Part shown: piece after piece, positions 50,199 to 58,865 of the stretch
Layout: the number at the start of each line of letters is the position of its first letter
Position numbering within the stretch: position 1 is the stretch's first letter
Assembly (NCBI RefSeq): GCF_036884255.1
Contig: NZ_CP145605.1
Span: forward strand, 2,914,001 to 2,978,000
Reading direction: 5' to 3'
DNA length: 64,000 bases
Origin: Paenibacillus tundrae
GTDB lineage: Bacteria; Bacillota; Bacilli; Paenibacillales; Paenibacillaceae
Made by a program: the position numbers and the translations under genes
The notes under the pieces: generated by a model
Told to the model about the DNA's origin: nothing
The model's database searches: none
What the model saw: only the letters and a program-made list of their open reading frames with translations

Positions 50199-51968
50199 TT
50201 GAAAAAAAGTCACAAACCGGGAGTGTCAGCTACACTAACCAGATTACTACGCTCATCTAGATCCTACTGGCCTTGGTATCTGGGCATCGTACTACTGTCT
50301 GTTTTGTTATCACTAATGACGCCTGCCTATGCTGAGTTGATGCGTCGGATTGTGAATACGATTATTGATCAGCAGTTGTCCGCGATGACCGTAGCCTGCT
50401 TGCTATTGGGTGTTCTGGCGCTGGCGGAAGCTGGAGGCAACTTTTTAAACGGATATGTTAATACCAAACTGCAAAATCGCTCTACCTTGCATTATCAGGC
50501 GAGGCTATTGAATAAGACAATGAAGATCCGCCAGAAGGAGCTAAACAACTATCATAGTGGCGACCTACTCTCCCGCATCCATGATGCTGCGCCGGAGGCA
50601 CAGGCGGCTATCAATAACAAGACGATGGACCTATTTCGCAACTGTATGCAGCTTTTCTTTTTGCTGGCTTATCTATCTATCGTTCATGTCGGCCTAGCGA
50701 TGGGGAGTCTGATCATTACTCTCGTTATTCCACTTTTCGCCAATCCGCTGGCCCGAAAAATGCGCGACACGTATACGAAGCGGCAGGAAGCGAGGGCACA
50801 GCAGGATACCTTTCTAATGGACAGTATACAAGGAATTGAAGTGATCAAGAGCTTCTCGGTGCAAGACAAAATGACGGCACTACTACGAAAAAAGTGGGAC
50901 CACTACCTTATGTATCATTTAAAAGCACTGGCACTGGAAGCTGTATTTTACCGGGTGAATATATTTGTATATATACTCGGTTTGATGTACATTCTCGGAT
51001 ACGGTGGCTACTTGATTGTGCAAGGTAGGCTGGATGTTGGAGCACTTGCGGCGTTTTTGGTAGTGTTCGAACGTCTGTCCGGACCGATCTCCAATCTGTC
51101 CTCACTCTGGCCTCAACTACAGGTGGCAATTTCCAGCGCAGCGAGAACCTTTGAGGTGATGGATCTGCCCAGCGAAAAGGAGGCGGAGGCTACAGGGATG
51201 AATCCAGGATCAAACCTGAAGAGTGATATCCGTTTCGAGAACGTTTCGTTCCGTTATGCAGAAGGAGCCGAGGCTGCACTAAATGACGTCAGTTTCACGA
51301 TTGCTCGGGGCCAAGTAACCGCGATTGTCGGGGAAAGCGGATCGGGCAAATCCACACTCACCAGTCTTTTACTGGGTGTGCATCTGCCCGATAAAGGACA
51401 AATATGGGTAGGTGATCACAATCTGGCTGAGATAGACTTGAGATACTGGCGCGGATCACTTTCCTACGTCTCCCAAGAACCATATCTTTTCACAGGAACG
51501 ATTGGGGAGAATATCCGGTTGGGGATGCCTGATGCGAGCCATGAGGAAGTCAAGCAAGCGGCAAAGGCGGTCAACCTTCATAATTGGATAAGCAAATTGT
51601 CCGGTGGCTACGAGACAGTTATTGGCGAGCGCGGAGCAACCTTGTCTGGAGGCGAGCGGCAGCGCATTTCCATCGCGCGGGCGCTCATCAAAGACCCGTC
51701 GCTTTTAATACTGGATGAGCCGACCTCTGCTCTTGACAGTGAAAATGAACGCATGATTCAGGAATCAATCCAGCAAGCTGCCAAAGGGAAGACCGTAGTT
51801 ATTGTTGCCCACCGCTTGTCTACAATTAAGGGGGCGGATCGTATTCTCTGCATGCATCAAGGTCAAGTCGTAAGTGAAGGGACTCATGAGGAATTGATGG
51901 AAAGCAGCAACTATTATCGCGAGCTGTACGAGAGAGGCAACCTTGAGCGGAAGGGGGGAGCAGTTTGA
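50199..51968 (+). CDS. ABC exporter subunit next to the NRPS (first)
   Basis: A half-transporter of about 589 residues with six membrane helices, then an ATPase. It has Walker A GESGSGKST, Q-loop YVSQEPYLFTGTIGENIRLG, signature LSGGERQRIS, Walker B LLILDEPTSALD and H-loop AHRLS. All catalytic residues are canonical. TTG 50199, ten bases after the G-run, is preferred over TTG 50178. It overlaps the next half-transporter by four bases. Position suggests export of the NRPS product. Confidence 0.88.
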   Translation: MKKSHKPGVSATLTRLLRSSRSYWPWYLGIVLLSVLLSLMTPAYAELMRRIVNTIIDQQLSAMTVACLLLGVLALAEAGGNFLNGYVNTKLQNRSTLHYQARLLNKTMKIRQKELNNYHSGDLLSRIHDAAPEAQAAINNKTMDLFRNCMQLFFLLAYLSIVHVGLAMGSLIITLVIPLFANPLARKMRDTYTKRQEARAQQDTFLMDSIQGIEVIKSFSVQDKMTALLRKKWDHYLMYHLKALALEAVFYRVNIFVYILGLMYILGYGGYLIVQGRLDVGALAAFLVVFERLSGPISNLSSLWPQLQVAISSAARTFEVMDLPSEKEAEATGMNPGSNLKSDIRFENVSFRYAEGAEAALNDVSFTIARGQVTAIVGESGSGKSTLTSLLLGVHLPDKGQIWVGDHNLAEIDLRYWRGSLSYVSQEPYLFTGTIGENIRLGMPDASHEEVKQAAKAVNLHNWISKLSGGYETVIGERGATLSGGERQRISIARALIKDPSLLILDEPTSALDSENERMIQESIQQAAKGKTVVIVAHRLSTIKGADRILCMHQGQVVSEGTHEELMESSNYYRELYERGNLERKGGAV

Positions 51969-53833
51969 GTACAGAAACGCAAACGGAGCCAAAGGCAGTC
52001 TCGTCATTTTTTTCAATTATGAAATATGCCAAGCCGTATAAAATCGCTTTTATCTTTTCCGTGTTGTTGCTCTCGGCAGATATTGTTTACGATGTAGGCT
52101 ATGCGTGGGTTCAACAACTGTTCATTGATGCCGCTGGGCGACGAGATCTGGATACGTTGTTGTTTCTGACGGGAGCAAGTTTGGCTGCGGGCATTGGGAT
52201 TATCTTGTTCTTCATGCTTCAATTTTACCTGCGTAACTCAGTTCAATCGTGGATGCAACGGGATTTCTCGACGGATGTATTCCGGCAGATCGCCTCGCTT
52301 CCGTATTCATCACTAATCCGGTTCCATTCGGGCGATCTGGTCTCCCGCACGACCCGAGATGTCCAGCAGTCCAATGGGATGGTCGCTAACATTGTGTACG
52401 AGCTTACTTACAATGTTGCGCTGTTTGCGGTTGCCTTTGCTTATCTAGCTACGATGAACTGGAAGCTGGCGCTATTGGTCGTTCTATCCGCCCCGATAGT
52501 CTTTGCGGTTGGTAGATGGTTTGATCGTAAGCTGCGGACATATGGGAACCGACTTCAGCAAAAGGACGCCGAGATTCGGGGGTTTCTTCAAGAAATGTTG
52601 CAAGGGCTTCATATTGTGCGTATATTCCAGATGGAGTCGTCCTTGCTGGCCAAGTATGAAGAGAAGCGGCAAGAACAGAATCGTCTGCATGTTTCCAATA
52701 TGTTACAGCGAACCTCAATGAACCAAACCGTGTACCTTACCAACCAACTTGTGATGATCTTATGTGTGTATTTCACAGCCTATACAGCGATTCAGGGAGC
52801 GTTGACAGCCGGTCAGGTACTAGCGTTTCTCGTACTAATCAGCCGTGTACAAAACCCGTTGCTTAGCGTCATTAACACTTGGGGAAACCTGCAACAGGGA
52901 CTAGGCGCTGCGGAACGTATTTTTGCTCTCTTCAAACCTTCGGAGGAACGTAGGCAAGAGGGACCGGGGCAACCTGAGCAGAAGGACACTCATGAGACAG
53001 AGGAAGCGGTCAACGTACTGCAGCAGGGTACAGTTAGGGCAGTTGAAGTGGAGAAGGAAAGCGGGAAGCCTCTCGTTGTATTGAAGGAAGCCACAGTGTC
53101 GTTAGAACTAAATGAGGAGGAGAAAAACGTTCTGCTCGACGGAGTGAATCTGACAGTGAATAGAGGAGAGTTCGTTGCCATTGTAGGTCCGAGCGGAGCC
53201 GGTAAGTCAACACTGCTTAGGTTATGTAGCGGCTTGATTTCTCCTACGACTGGTGGGGCGATGATACTTGATAACCAATTGAATGCTCATCCAGATGTAA
53301 CCGAGAAGCTTCGAAAGCTGAGTTATGTTCCGCAGACGCCCTATCTCTTTACCGGGACATTGAAAGAAAATATTCAGCTGGGACTGGAAGAGGCGAGTGA
53401 GGAGGATATCATCTGGGCGGCCCAAGCTGCGGGTGCTCATTCCTTTATCAAGAAACTGGATGGAGGTTATGACGCACTGGTAGGGGAGCGGGGAGAAACG
53501 CTATCCGGCGGGCAACGACAACGGATTACGCTAGCACGTGCACTAATCAGACGTCCAAAGTTATTACTATTAGACGAGGCAACTTCTGCACTCGATACAC
53601 TCACAGAGGCACAAGTATTGAAATCTATTCTGCAGGCCATGCCTGACATTACGGTGATTGCGGTCACACATAGAGCATCCGCAGTCCAGTACGCGAGCAG
53701 AGTCATCGCTATGAAGCAGGGGCAAATTGTAGAAGACGGCACACATGCGGAACTACTGCAACTTGACGGAGTCTATAACGCTTTATTTCCCCATACTGAG
53801 GAGGAAAGCAATGGCAAACAACTTGTAAGATAA
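51965..53833 (+). CDS. ABC exporter subunit next to the NRPS (second)
   Basis: A 622-residue partner with six membrane helices and an ATPase domain. It has Walker A GPSGAGKST, signature LSGGQRQRIT, Walker B LLLLDEATSALD and H-loop THRAS. An acidic insertion of about 55 residues (EERRQEGPGQPEQKDTHETE...) lies between the membrane and ATPase parts. The start is TTG overlapping the previous stop, behind GGGGGGA. Both Walker B Glu residues of the pair are intact, unlike in the exporter at 33.6-37.1 kb. Confidence 0.88.
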   Translation: MSTETQTEPKAVSSFFSIMKYAKPYKIAFIFSVLLLSADIVYDVGYAWVQQLFIDAAGRRDLDTLLFLTGASLAAGIGIILFFMLQFYLRNSVQSWMQRDFSTDVFRQIASLPYSSLIRFHSGDLVSRTTRDVQQSNGMVANIVYELTYNVALFAVAFAYLATMNWKLALLVVLSAPIVFAVGRWFDRKLRTYGNRLQQKDAEIRGFLQEMLQGLHIVRIFQMESSLLAKYEEKRQEQNRLHVSNMLQRTSMNQTVYLTNQLVMILCVYFTAYTAIQGALTAGQVLAFLVLISRVQNPLLSVINTWGNLQQGLGAAERIFALFKPSEERRQEGPGQPEQKDTHETEEAVNVLQQGTVRAVEVEKESGKPLVVLKEATVSLELNEEEKNVLLDGVNLTVNRGEFVAIVGPSGAGKSTLLRLCSGLISPTTGGAMILDNQLNAHPDVTEKLRKLSYVPQTPYLFTGTLKENIQLGLEEASEEDIIWAAQAAGAHSFIKKLDGGYDALVGERGETLSGGQRQRITLARALIRRPKLLLLDEATSALDTLTEAQVLKSILQAMPDITVIAVTHRASAVQYASRVIAMKQGQIVEDGTHAELLQLDGVYNALFPHTEEESNGKQLVR

Positions 53834-53951
53834 CGGTATTAATGAGGATCTCGGATCATTCCGAGACAGCCTAACTTAACAAAATGGAACCAACAGGAGA
53901 GAGGCATAGCAAGCCGATACTAAACGTACGGGAAATTCAGCTAATGGAGTA

Positions 53952-54149
53952 TTGACCTTATTTAATTCTTACGACAATGAAGTTATGCGTGGATTATCAC
54001 AGCAATTGAAAAAGTCGATATTTGGGTATGATCCCCTTTTAGTAGACAAGAGAAAAAAGACGTCTGTTAAGATGGACTTAATCTTGCCTACTGCAGGGGA
54101 TTTTCTCATGGCTAAAATAGAACAAACTTTCCGGCGGTACCTGATATGA
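53952..54149 (+). other. Uncertain 65-codon frame in the gap after the exporter
   Basis: The 53834-54349 gap has no strong gene. This frame (…MRGLSQQLKKSIFGYDPLLVDKRKK…) has protein-like composition but no ribosome site and no recognised family. It may be a remnant. A cre-like TGAAAACGTTTTAG lies at 54307-54320, and a weak hairpin TCTCGG/CCGAGA at 53849-53866. Confidence 0.25.
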
Positions 54150-54349
54150 TAGAATTGAGCACAACCCTTAAAGTGGATTTATAAACGACGTAAGTTGGAT
54201 GGCTCCGAAATTTTCAGAGCAAATACTTCATGTTTTGACCATATTGTATATGTTCATACCAATTATTAAAGATAAAATAGTATGTACCAAGGTAAACTTG
54301 TTAATTTGAAAACGTTTTAGTCTGAATAGAACAACAAGGAGATCTGATT

Positions 54350-54997
54350 ATGAACATTGTGAATCCTATACCTTCGAATATGAAAGAGTTACTTGCTCAC
54401 TATGATGCAAATGGACATCTAACCATGCAAGCTTCCTTAATCGGTCAGCGTTCTGTGGTGTATAGAATTAAAGACTATAGCCTGAAAGTGTATAGTACAC
54501 GTGGAAAAATAGATGGAGAGGTGGAGTGTGCGGCGATATTGGAAATGCAAAACTATGCATTCGTTCCTAAGCTATACGCATATTCTTCAGGAAAGTATGT
54601 GCTCACCCAATGGGTGGAGGCGCTTAATCTGAGAGAGTATCGAGATACGTATGGACACATTCCACCTCAATTATTGAATGATATCCTCACAACAGAAATC
54701 GGGCAGATCCGAGCAGGCTATCAGGATTGGGATGTCATCCAGTATGAAAACTTGCTGTGGACGAAGTGTGGTGAAGTGAAAAGAAATGATTTCTGGTTAT
54801 GTGAGCCTATAGGTTCTAAGCGAGAAGATGAAGAAGAGAAGTTCAATCGCAAAGTACAGCAGATTTACAATCAGGATTGGAGTGGATTCGAGCATATTCA
54901 CAACTATTTCAACCGACATGGACTTACGTCCAAGGATATGCGAGAGGCGCTAGACCAATTTCTATCTCATAGAAATGGTTTATCCCTGATTGGATAA
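54350..54997 (+). CDS. Small protein-kinase-like protein
   Basis: A 215-residue soluble protein with an abbreviated kinase fold. The N-lobe has VVYRIKDYSLKVYSTRGKI with the strand-3 Lys, EVECAAILEMQ with the helix-C Glu, and the hinge YVLTQWVEAL. The catalytic loop is the degenerate QDWDVIQYENLLWT, and no DFG is seen (FWLCEPIGS instead). This resembles the short YrzF-type putative kinases of Bacillus in size. The start is ATG behind AAGGAGATC. Activity is doubtful; it may bind ATP only. Confidence 0.7.
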   Translation: MNIVNPIPSNMKELLAHYDANGHLTMQASLIGQRSVVYRIKDYSLKVYSTRGKIDGEVECAAILEMQNYAFVPKLYAYSSGKYVLTQWVEALNLREYRDTYGHIPPQLLNDILTTEIGQIRAGYQDWDVIQYENLLWTKCGEVKRNDFWLCEPIGSKREDEEEKFNRKVQQIYNQDWSGFEHIHNYFNRHGLTSKDMREALDQFLSHRNGLSLIG

Positions 54998-55108
54998 TCG
55001 GCAAAAGATATAAAACCCCCAACGGTTTACTTATCGTCGAGGGTGAATGGACACTTATAAATATTAAGTGATTATTATGTTATGAATATCTTTGATATGA
55101 AGCTTTAC

Positions 55109-56086
55109 TTATTGGGCTGCTAATTCTAATATTTCGTCAGCTACTTGCTCTGGATGGTACTGATGAATATAATGCTCAGAATCTTTCACCGTCACGTGTT
55201 TGGCTTGTGTTGACCAAGATGTGAATTCAGCTTGAGTTTGGTCCCAGATCGGTTCACTAGCTCCCAAATAATCTGCAGTTAGAATTGTCAGTGGTACAGA
55301 TAGAGGCTTGGTGTTATTCATTACGACTGTTGCATTGGCATTCATCTCACGTAATTCATCTACGGTGTTGGCATTCCCATAGTTAAGCAGCAGAGCCGTT
55401 GTATCGACTTGTTTCAACTCATCAGGTACAAATTTCAAGTTGTTACGATTAGCACGGGTTGCTTCCAAGACAGGTTCGGATTGTAGAGACAATCGGAACA
55501 GCCCCGTTTGTATACGGAATTGATTCATAAAGCCACCAATGACATCGGCTAAATTATCTTCGTCTTTTGCATAATGCTCCGGGCTACCCCCATCGATCAT
55601 CACAATGCCTTTTACTTCATTCGGGTACTTCTGAGCATATCGCAGCGTTTCAAGCGACCCAAGGGAGTGCCCGACGAGTATATAAGGTGGTTGTTGTCCA
55701 GATGTCGTTAATAGCTCATGTAATTCCTCCGCAATGGTATCCACATCTCGCTTTTTGTCGGTTACATCACTATAACCATAACCGAAGCGGTCATACACCG
55801 CGAACTTGGTGTAGGGAGATAATTTATCATATAAAGGATAATAATCTACATAGGGATTAGCCGTACCCCAACCGGATGCCATGACCACTGTAACATCACC
55901 TTGACCACCCGTATAGAGGTGCATATTTTCTCCATGTACTTTGTAGAGCTTGCCTGGGGGTGTGAAATTGTTCAAATCTTTTCTTGTCTCTACCTGCTGA
56001 TAAACCACGCCTGATCCCAGAAGAAGCAGAATCAACGCAAGTCCCGCAATGGCTGTAATTCGTAGTCGTTTTCTCCATTTTTTCAT
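55109..56086 (-). CDS. Membrane-anchored alpha/beta hydrolase
   Basis: A 325-residue hydrolase with an N-terminal membrane anchor (about residues 10-30), so the catalytic domain is likely outside the cell. The nucleophile Ser is in VGHSLGSLETL, the acid is likely Asp in LTADYLGA, and the His is in DSEHYIHQYHPE. The oxyanion region is ASGWGTANPYVDYYPLY. The substrate is unknown. It is divergent from metE. Confidence 0.9.
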   Translation of the reverse strand: MKKWRKRLRITAIAGLALILLLLGSGVVYQQVETRKDLNNFTPPGKLYKVHGENMHLYTGGQGDVTVVMASGWGTANPYVDYYPLYDKLSPYTKFAVYDRFGYGYSDVTDKKRDVDTIAEELHELLTTSGQQPPYILVGHSLGSLETLRYAQKYPNEVKGIVMIDGGSPEHYAKDEDNLADVIGGFMNQFRIQTGLFRLSLQSEPVLEATRANRNNLKFVPDELKQVDTTALLLNYGNANTVDELREMNANATVVMNNTKPLSVPLTILTADYLGASEPIWDQTQAEFTSWSTQAKHVTVKDSEHYIHQYHPEQVADEILELAAQ

Positions 56087-56259
56087 GTAATCACATACTC
56101 TCTCGCTGTATTTTCCTCAGTATAACTGCCCAAGCTTATGTATATAAAAACACAGTCTTAATTCTAGCTTAACTGGATAGTTTATTTGTACTATTGTGAA
56201 TGTTTGTTTAATTTCACCTACACTGCCAGCGTAATTAATGCACAGTAAAAAATACGCTT

Positions 56260-56291
56260 AGCTATAGCCTTAAGCTATAGCTGGGTATAAT
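56260..56291 (+). promoter_or_regulatory. Probable LysR-type operator and -10 of metE
   Basis: AGCTATAG (56260-56267) and CTATAGCT (56275-56282) form a perfect dyad with a 7-base spacer, followed at once by TATAAT (56286-56291). TATAG-N7-CTATA resembles MET-box-like sites of LysR-type methionine regulators. No -35 is evident, fitting an activator-dependent promoter. No SAM riboswitch core was found between 56087 and 56369. Confidence 0.55.
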
Positions 56292-56369
56292 TTTATGGAA
56301 TTACATGGCGCAAGCCTTTCTGTGATAACTTTTGATATAACAAATCGAAGTGCAGAGGGGGAATCTCAC

Positions 56370-58658
56370 ATGGTGAAAAGTAGTGTTCTTGGATATCCGC
56401 GTATTGGAGCAGATCGTGAATGGAAGAAAGCATTGGAAGCATATTGGGCAGGCAAAATTGACACCGAAGCTTTTGAAAGCCAGCTGCAAGCAATTCGTTT
56501 GAATCATTTGCGTAAACAGCAAGCAAAAGGTATTGATTACATTCCTGTCAACGACTTCAGTTATTATGATCATATATTAGATACAGCTACGATGTTTGGT
56601 TTGATCCCTGAGCGCTTTGCATATGAGGGCGGCAAAGTACCTTTGTCTGTGTATTATGGGATTGCGCGTGGAACGAAGGATGCCGCTGCCAGCGAGATGA
56701 CGAAATGGTTCAACACCAATTATCATTACATCGTACCGGAATTGTCAGGCCTCACACCCGTACTTACGGAGAATAAACCATTAGAGGCGTACCGTGAGGC
56801 GAAGGAGCAATTAGGGATTGAAGGGAAACCCGTACTAGTCGGCCCACTTACATTTGTGAAGCTATCAAAAGGGTACAGTGCCTCTGAGGCGGGGACGTGG
56901 CTTAATCGCCTCTTACCTCTATATGTTCAAATTCTTCAAGAATTGCAGCAGGAAGGTGTGCAGTGGGTACAGATTGATGAACCCATCCTTGTTACACAAG
57001 TGAGCGATGAAGATCTGCAACATCTGAGAACCATCTATGACACATTACATGCATCAGCACCTGCAATCAACATTATGTTACAGACATATTTTGAAGCTGT
57101 GGAGCGTTATCAAGATATTGTGGCGTTGCCTGTTCAAGGTATTGGACTCGATTTTGTACATGGACGGCTCGGGAACCAACAATCGCTCCAATCGTTTGCT
57201 TTTCCTCAGGACAAGGTACTGGGAGCTGGTATCATCGATGGTCGTGGGATCTGGAGATCTTCTCTGCAAGAAAAGCTGGATCTTCTGAATGAACTGTCTG
57301 CTATCGTATCACCAGATCGCCTCATCATCCAATCCTCATGTAGCCTATTGCATGTTCCGGTAACAACGTATTGTGAAACTAAGCTTACATCTGAACTGAA
57401 AAATGCATTGGCATTCGCGGATGAAAAGCTCGATGAATTGGTTCTCTTAACCCAAGCGCTAACGTCAGGTATTGGAGCTATTGCTACACAACTGGATACG
57501 AGTGCACGTGCGATTCTGGCTCTTCATCAGTCCAATGAGCGCAATCGTAGTGATGTTCAGCAAGCGGTGGAGAAGCTCCGGGTACAAGAGCCCGTACGTT
57601 CTGAGCCATTTGCCCAGAGACATCTAGCACAACAGGAAAAATGGCAGCTGCCTTTGCTACCAACGACAACGATTGGAAGTTTCCCTCAATCTGCTGAGGT
57701 TCGGAAAGCGCGTCAGAGCTGGCGCAAAGGGGAGTGGAATCAAGAGCGTTACACGGATTTCATTCATCAACATATCGATACTTGGATCGGGCTTCAGGAA
57801 GAGATTGGCTTAGACGTGCTGGTGCATGGGGAATTCGAGCGCACGGATATGGTTGAATTTTTCGGTGAGAAGCTGGCTGGGTTCGCCTTCACGCAGAATG
57901 GTTGGGTGCAATCATATGGATCACGCTGTGTGAAGCCACCTGTCATCTTCGGAGATGTGGCATTTGACGGAAACATGACGGTGGAAGAGACGGTATATGC
58001 TCAATCTCAGACGAAGAAGCCGGTGAAAGGCATGTTGACTGGCCCGATTACCATCATGAACTGGTCATTTGTCCGTGACGATATCCCGCGAGAACATATT
58101 GCATACCAGCTGGCTTATGCCCTCAGACAAGAAGTCGAGGCGCTGGAACAAGCAGGCATCGGCATGATTCAGGTGGATGAACCGGCTGTGCGTGAAGGGC
58201 TACCACTTAAGGTAAATGAGCAGGAGGCGTATCTTGCTTGGGCCGTGAAGGCATTCAAAATCACGACTTGTACGGTGCATGAAACGACACAAATTCACAC
58301 GCATATGTGTTATTGCGAATTCCATGACATGATTGGTTCGATTGAAGCCATGGATGCAGATGTCATTTCGATTGAAACCTCACGGAGTCATGGTGAATTA
58401 ATTCATAGCTTTGAGCTGAACACATACAAGCTTGGCATTGGACTCGGCGTATATGATATTCATAGTCCACGTGTACCTAGTGTGAAGGAAATGACGGATA
58501 TGATTCAGCGGGCTTTGCGTGTGTTACCGGCACAATTGTTCTGGATTAACCCAGATTGCGGACTCAAAACACGTGGTTATGACGAAACGGTTGCATCATT
58601 GCAAAACATGGTTGAGGCAACACGACTTGCTCGTGATACGTATGCTACGCTTGTGTAA
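56370..58658 (+). CDS. metE: Cobalamin-independent methionine synthase
   Basis: A 762-residue cytoplasmic enzyme, normal length, that methylates homocysteine with methyltetrahydrofolate-glutamates. The N-terminus SSVLGYPRIGADREWKKALE is diagnostic. The C-terminal barrel has LPTTTIGSFPQ, HGEFERTDMVEFFGE, QVDEPAVREG and the zinc ligands in HTHMCYCEF and NPDCGLKTRGY. The frame opens at 56295; ATG 56370 behind GAGGGGGA is chosen. Confidence 0.95.
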   Translation: MVKSSVLGYPRIGADREWKKALEAYWAGKIDTEAFESQLQAIRLNHLRKQQAKGIDYIPVNDFSYYDHILDTATMFGLIPERFAYEGGKVPLSVYYGIARGTKDAAASEMTKWFNTNYHYIVPELSGLTPVLTENKPLEAYREAKEQLGIEGKPVLVGPLTFVKLSKGYSASEAGTWLNRLLPLYVQILQELQQEGVQWVQIDEPILVTQVSDEDLQHLRTIYDTLHASAPAINIMLQTYFEAVERYQDIVALPVQGIGLDFVHGRLGNQQSLQSFAFPQDKVLGAGIIDGRGIWRSSLQEKLDLLNELSAIVSPDRLIIQSSCSLLHVPVTTYCETKLTSELKNALAFADEKLDELVLLTQALTSGIGAIATQLDTSARAILALHQSNERNRSDVQQAVEKLRVQEPVRSEPFAQRHLAQQEKWQLPLLPTTTIGSFPQSAEVRKARQSWRKGEWNQERYTDFIHQHIDTWIGLQEEIGLDVLVHGEFERTDMVEFFGEKLAGFAFTQNGWVQSYGSRCVKPPVIFGDVAFDGNMTVEETVYAQSQTKKPVKGMLTGPITIMNWSFVRDDIPREHIAYQLAYALRQEVEALEQAGIGMIQVDEPAVREGLPLKVNEQEAYLAWAVKAFKITTCTVHETTQIHTHMCYCEFHDMIGSIEAMDADVISIETSRSHGELIHSFELNTYKLGIGLGVYDIHSPRVPSVKEMTDMIQRALRVLPAQLFWINPDCGLKTRGYDETVASLQNMVEATRLARDTYATLV

Positions 58659-58737
58659 GTACTACTCATACGGTTAGAAAAAGAAAGACTGACGCATGAT
58701 TACTCTGCAATCATGCAATAACAACAAAAGCAGGAAC

Positions 58738-58780
58738 AAGAACAACTGTAGCTCTTAATTGATTAGGCTACAGTTGTTCT
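58738..58780. terminator. Hairpin after metE
   Basis: GAACAACTGTAGC pairs perfectly with GCTACAGTTGTTC, but only TCTATT follows. Confidence 0.5.
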
Positions 58781-58794
58781 CTATTCAGGACAAT

Positions 58795-58841
58795 AAAAGA
58801 GACCACATTCAAGTACCTAACCATTGAATGTGGTCTCTTTC
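58795..58841. terminator. Bidirectional terminator after the arabinanase gene
   Basis: AAGAGACCACATTCAA pairs with TTGAATGTGGTCTCTT, with T-runs on both strands; 16 perfect pairs. Confidence 0.85.
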
Positions 58842-58865
58842 GATTTATTTAAATTACCGGTTCAA

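Noticed and set aside
56087..56369. SAM riboswitch before metE
   Set aside because: The conserved S-box core and its terminator were looked for and not found; a TATAG-N7-CTATA dyad is present instead.
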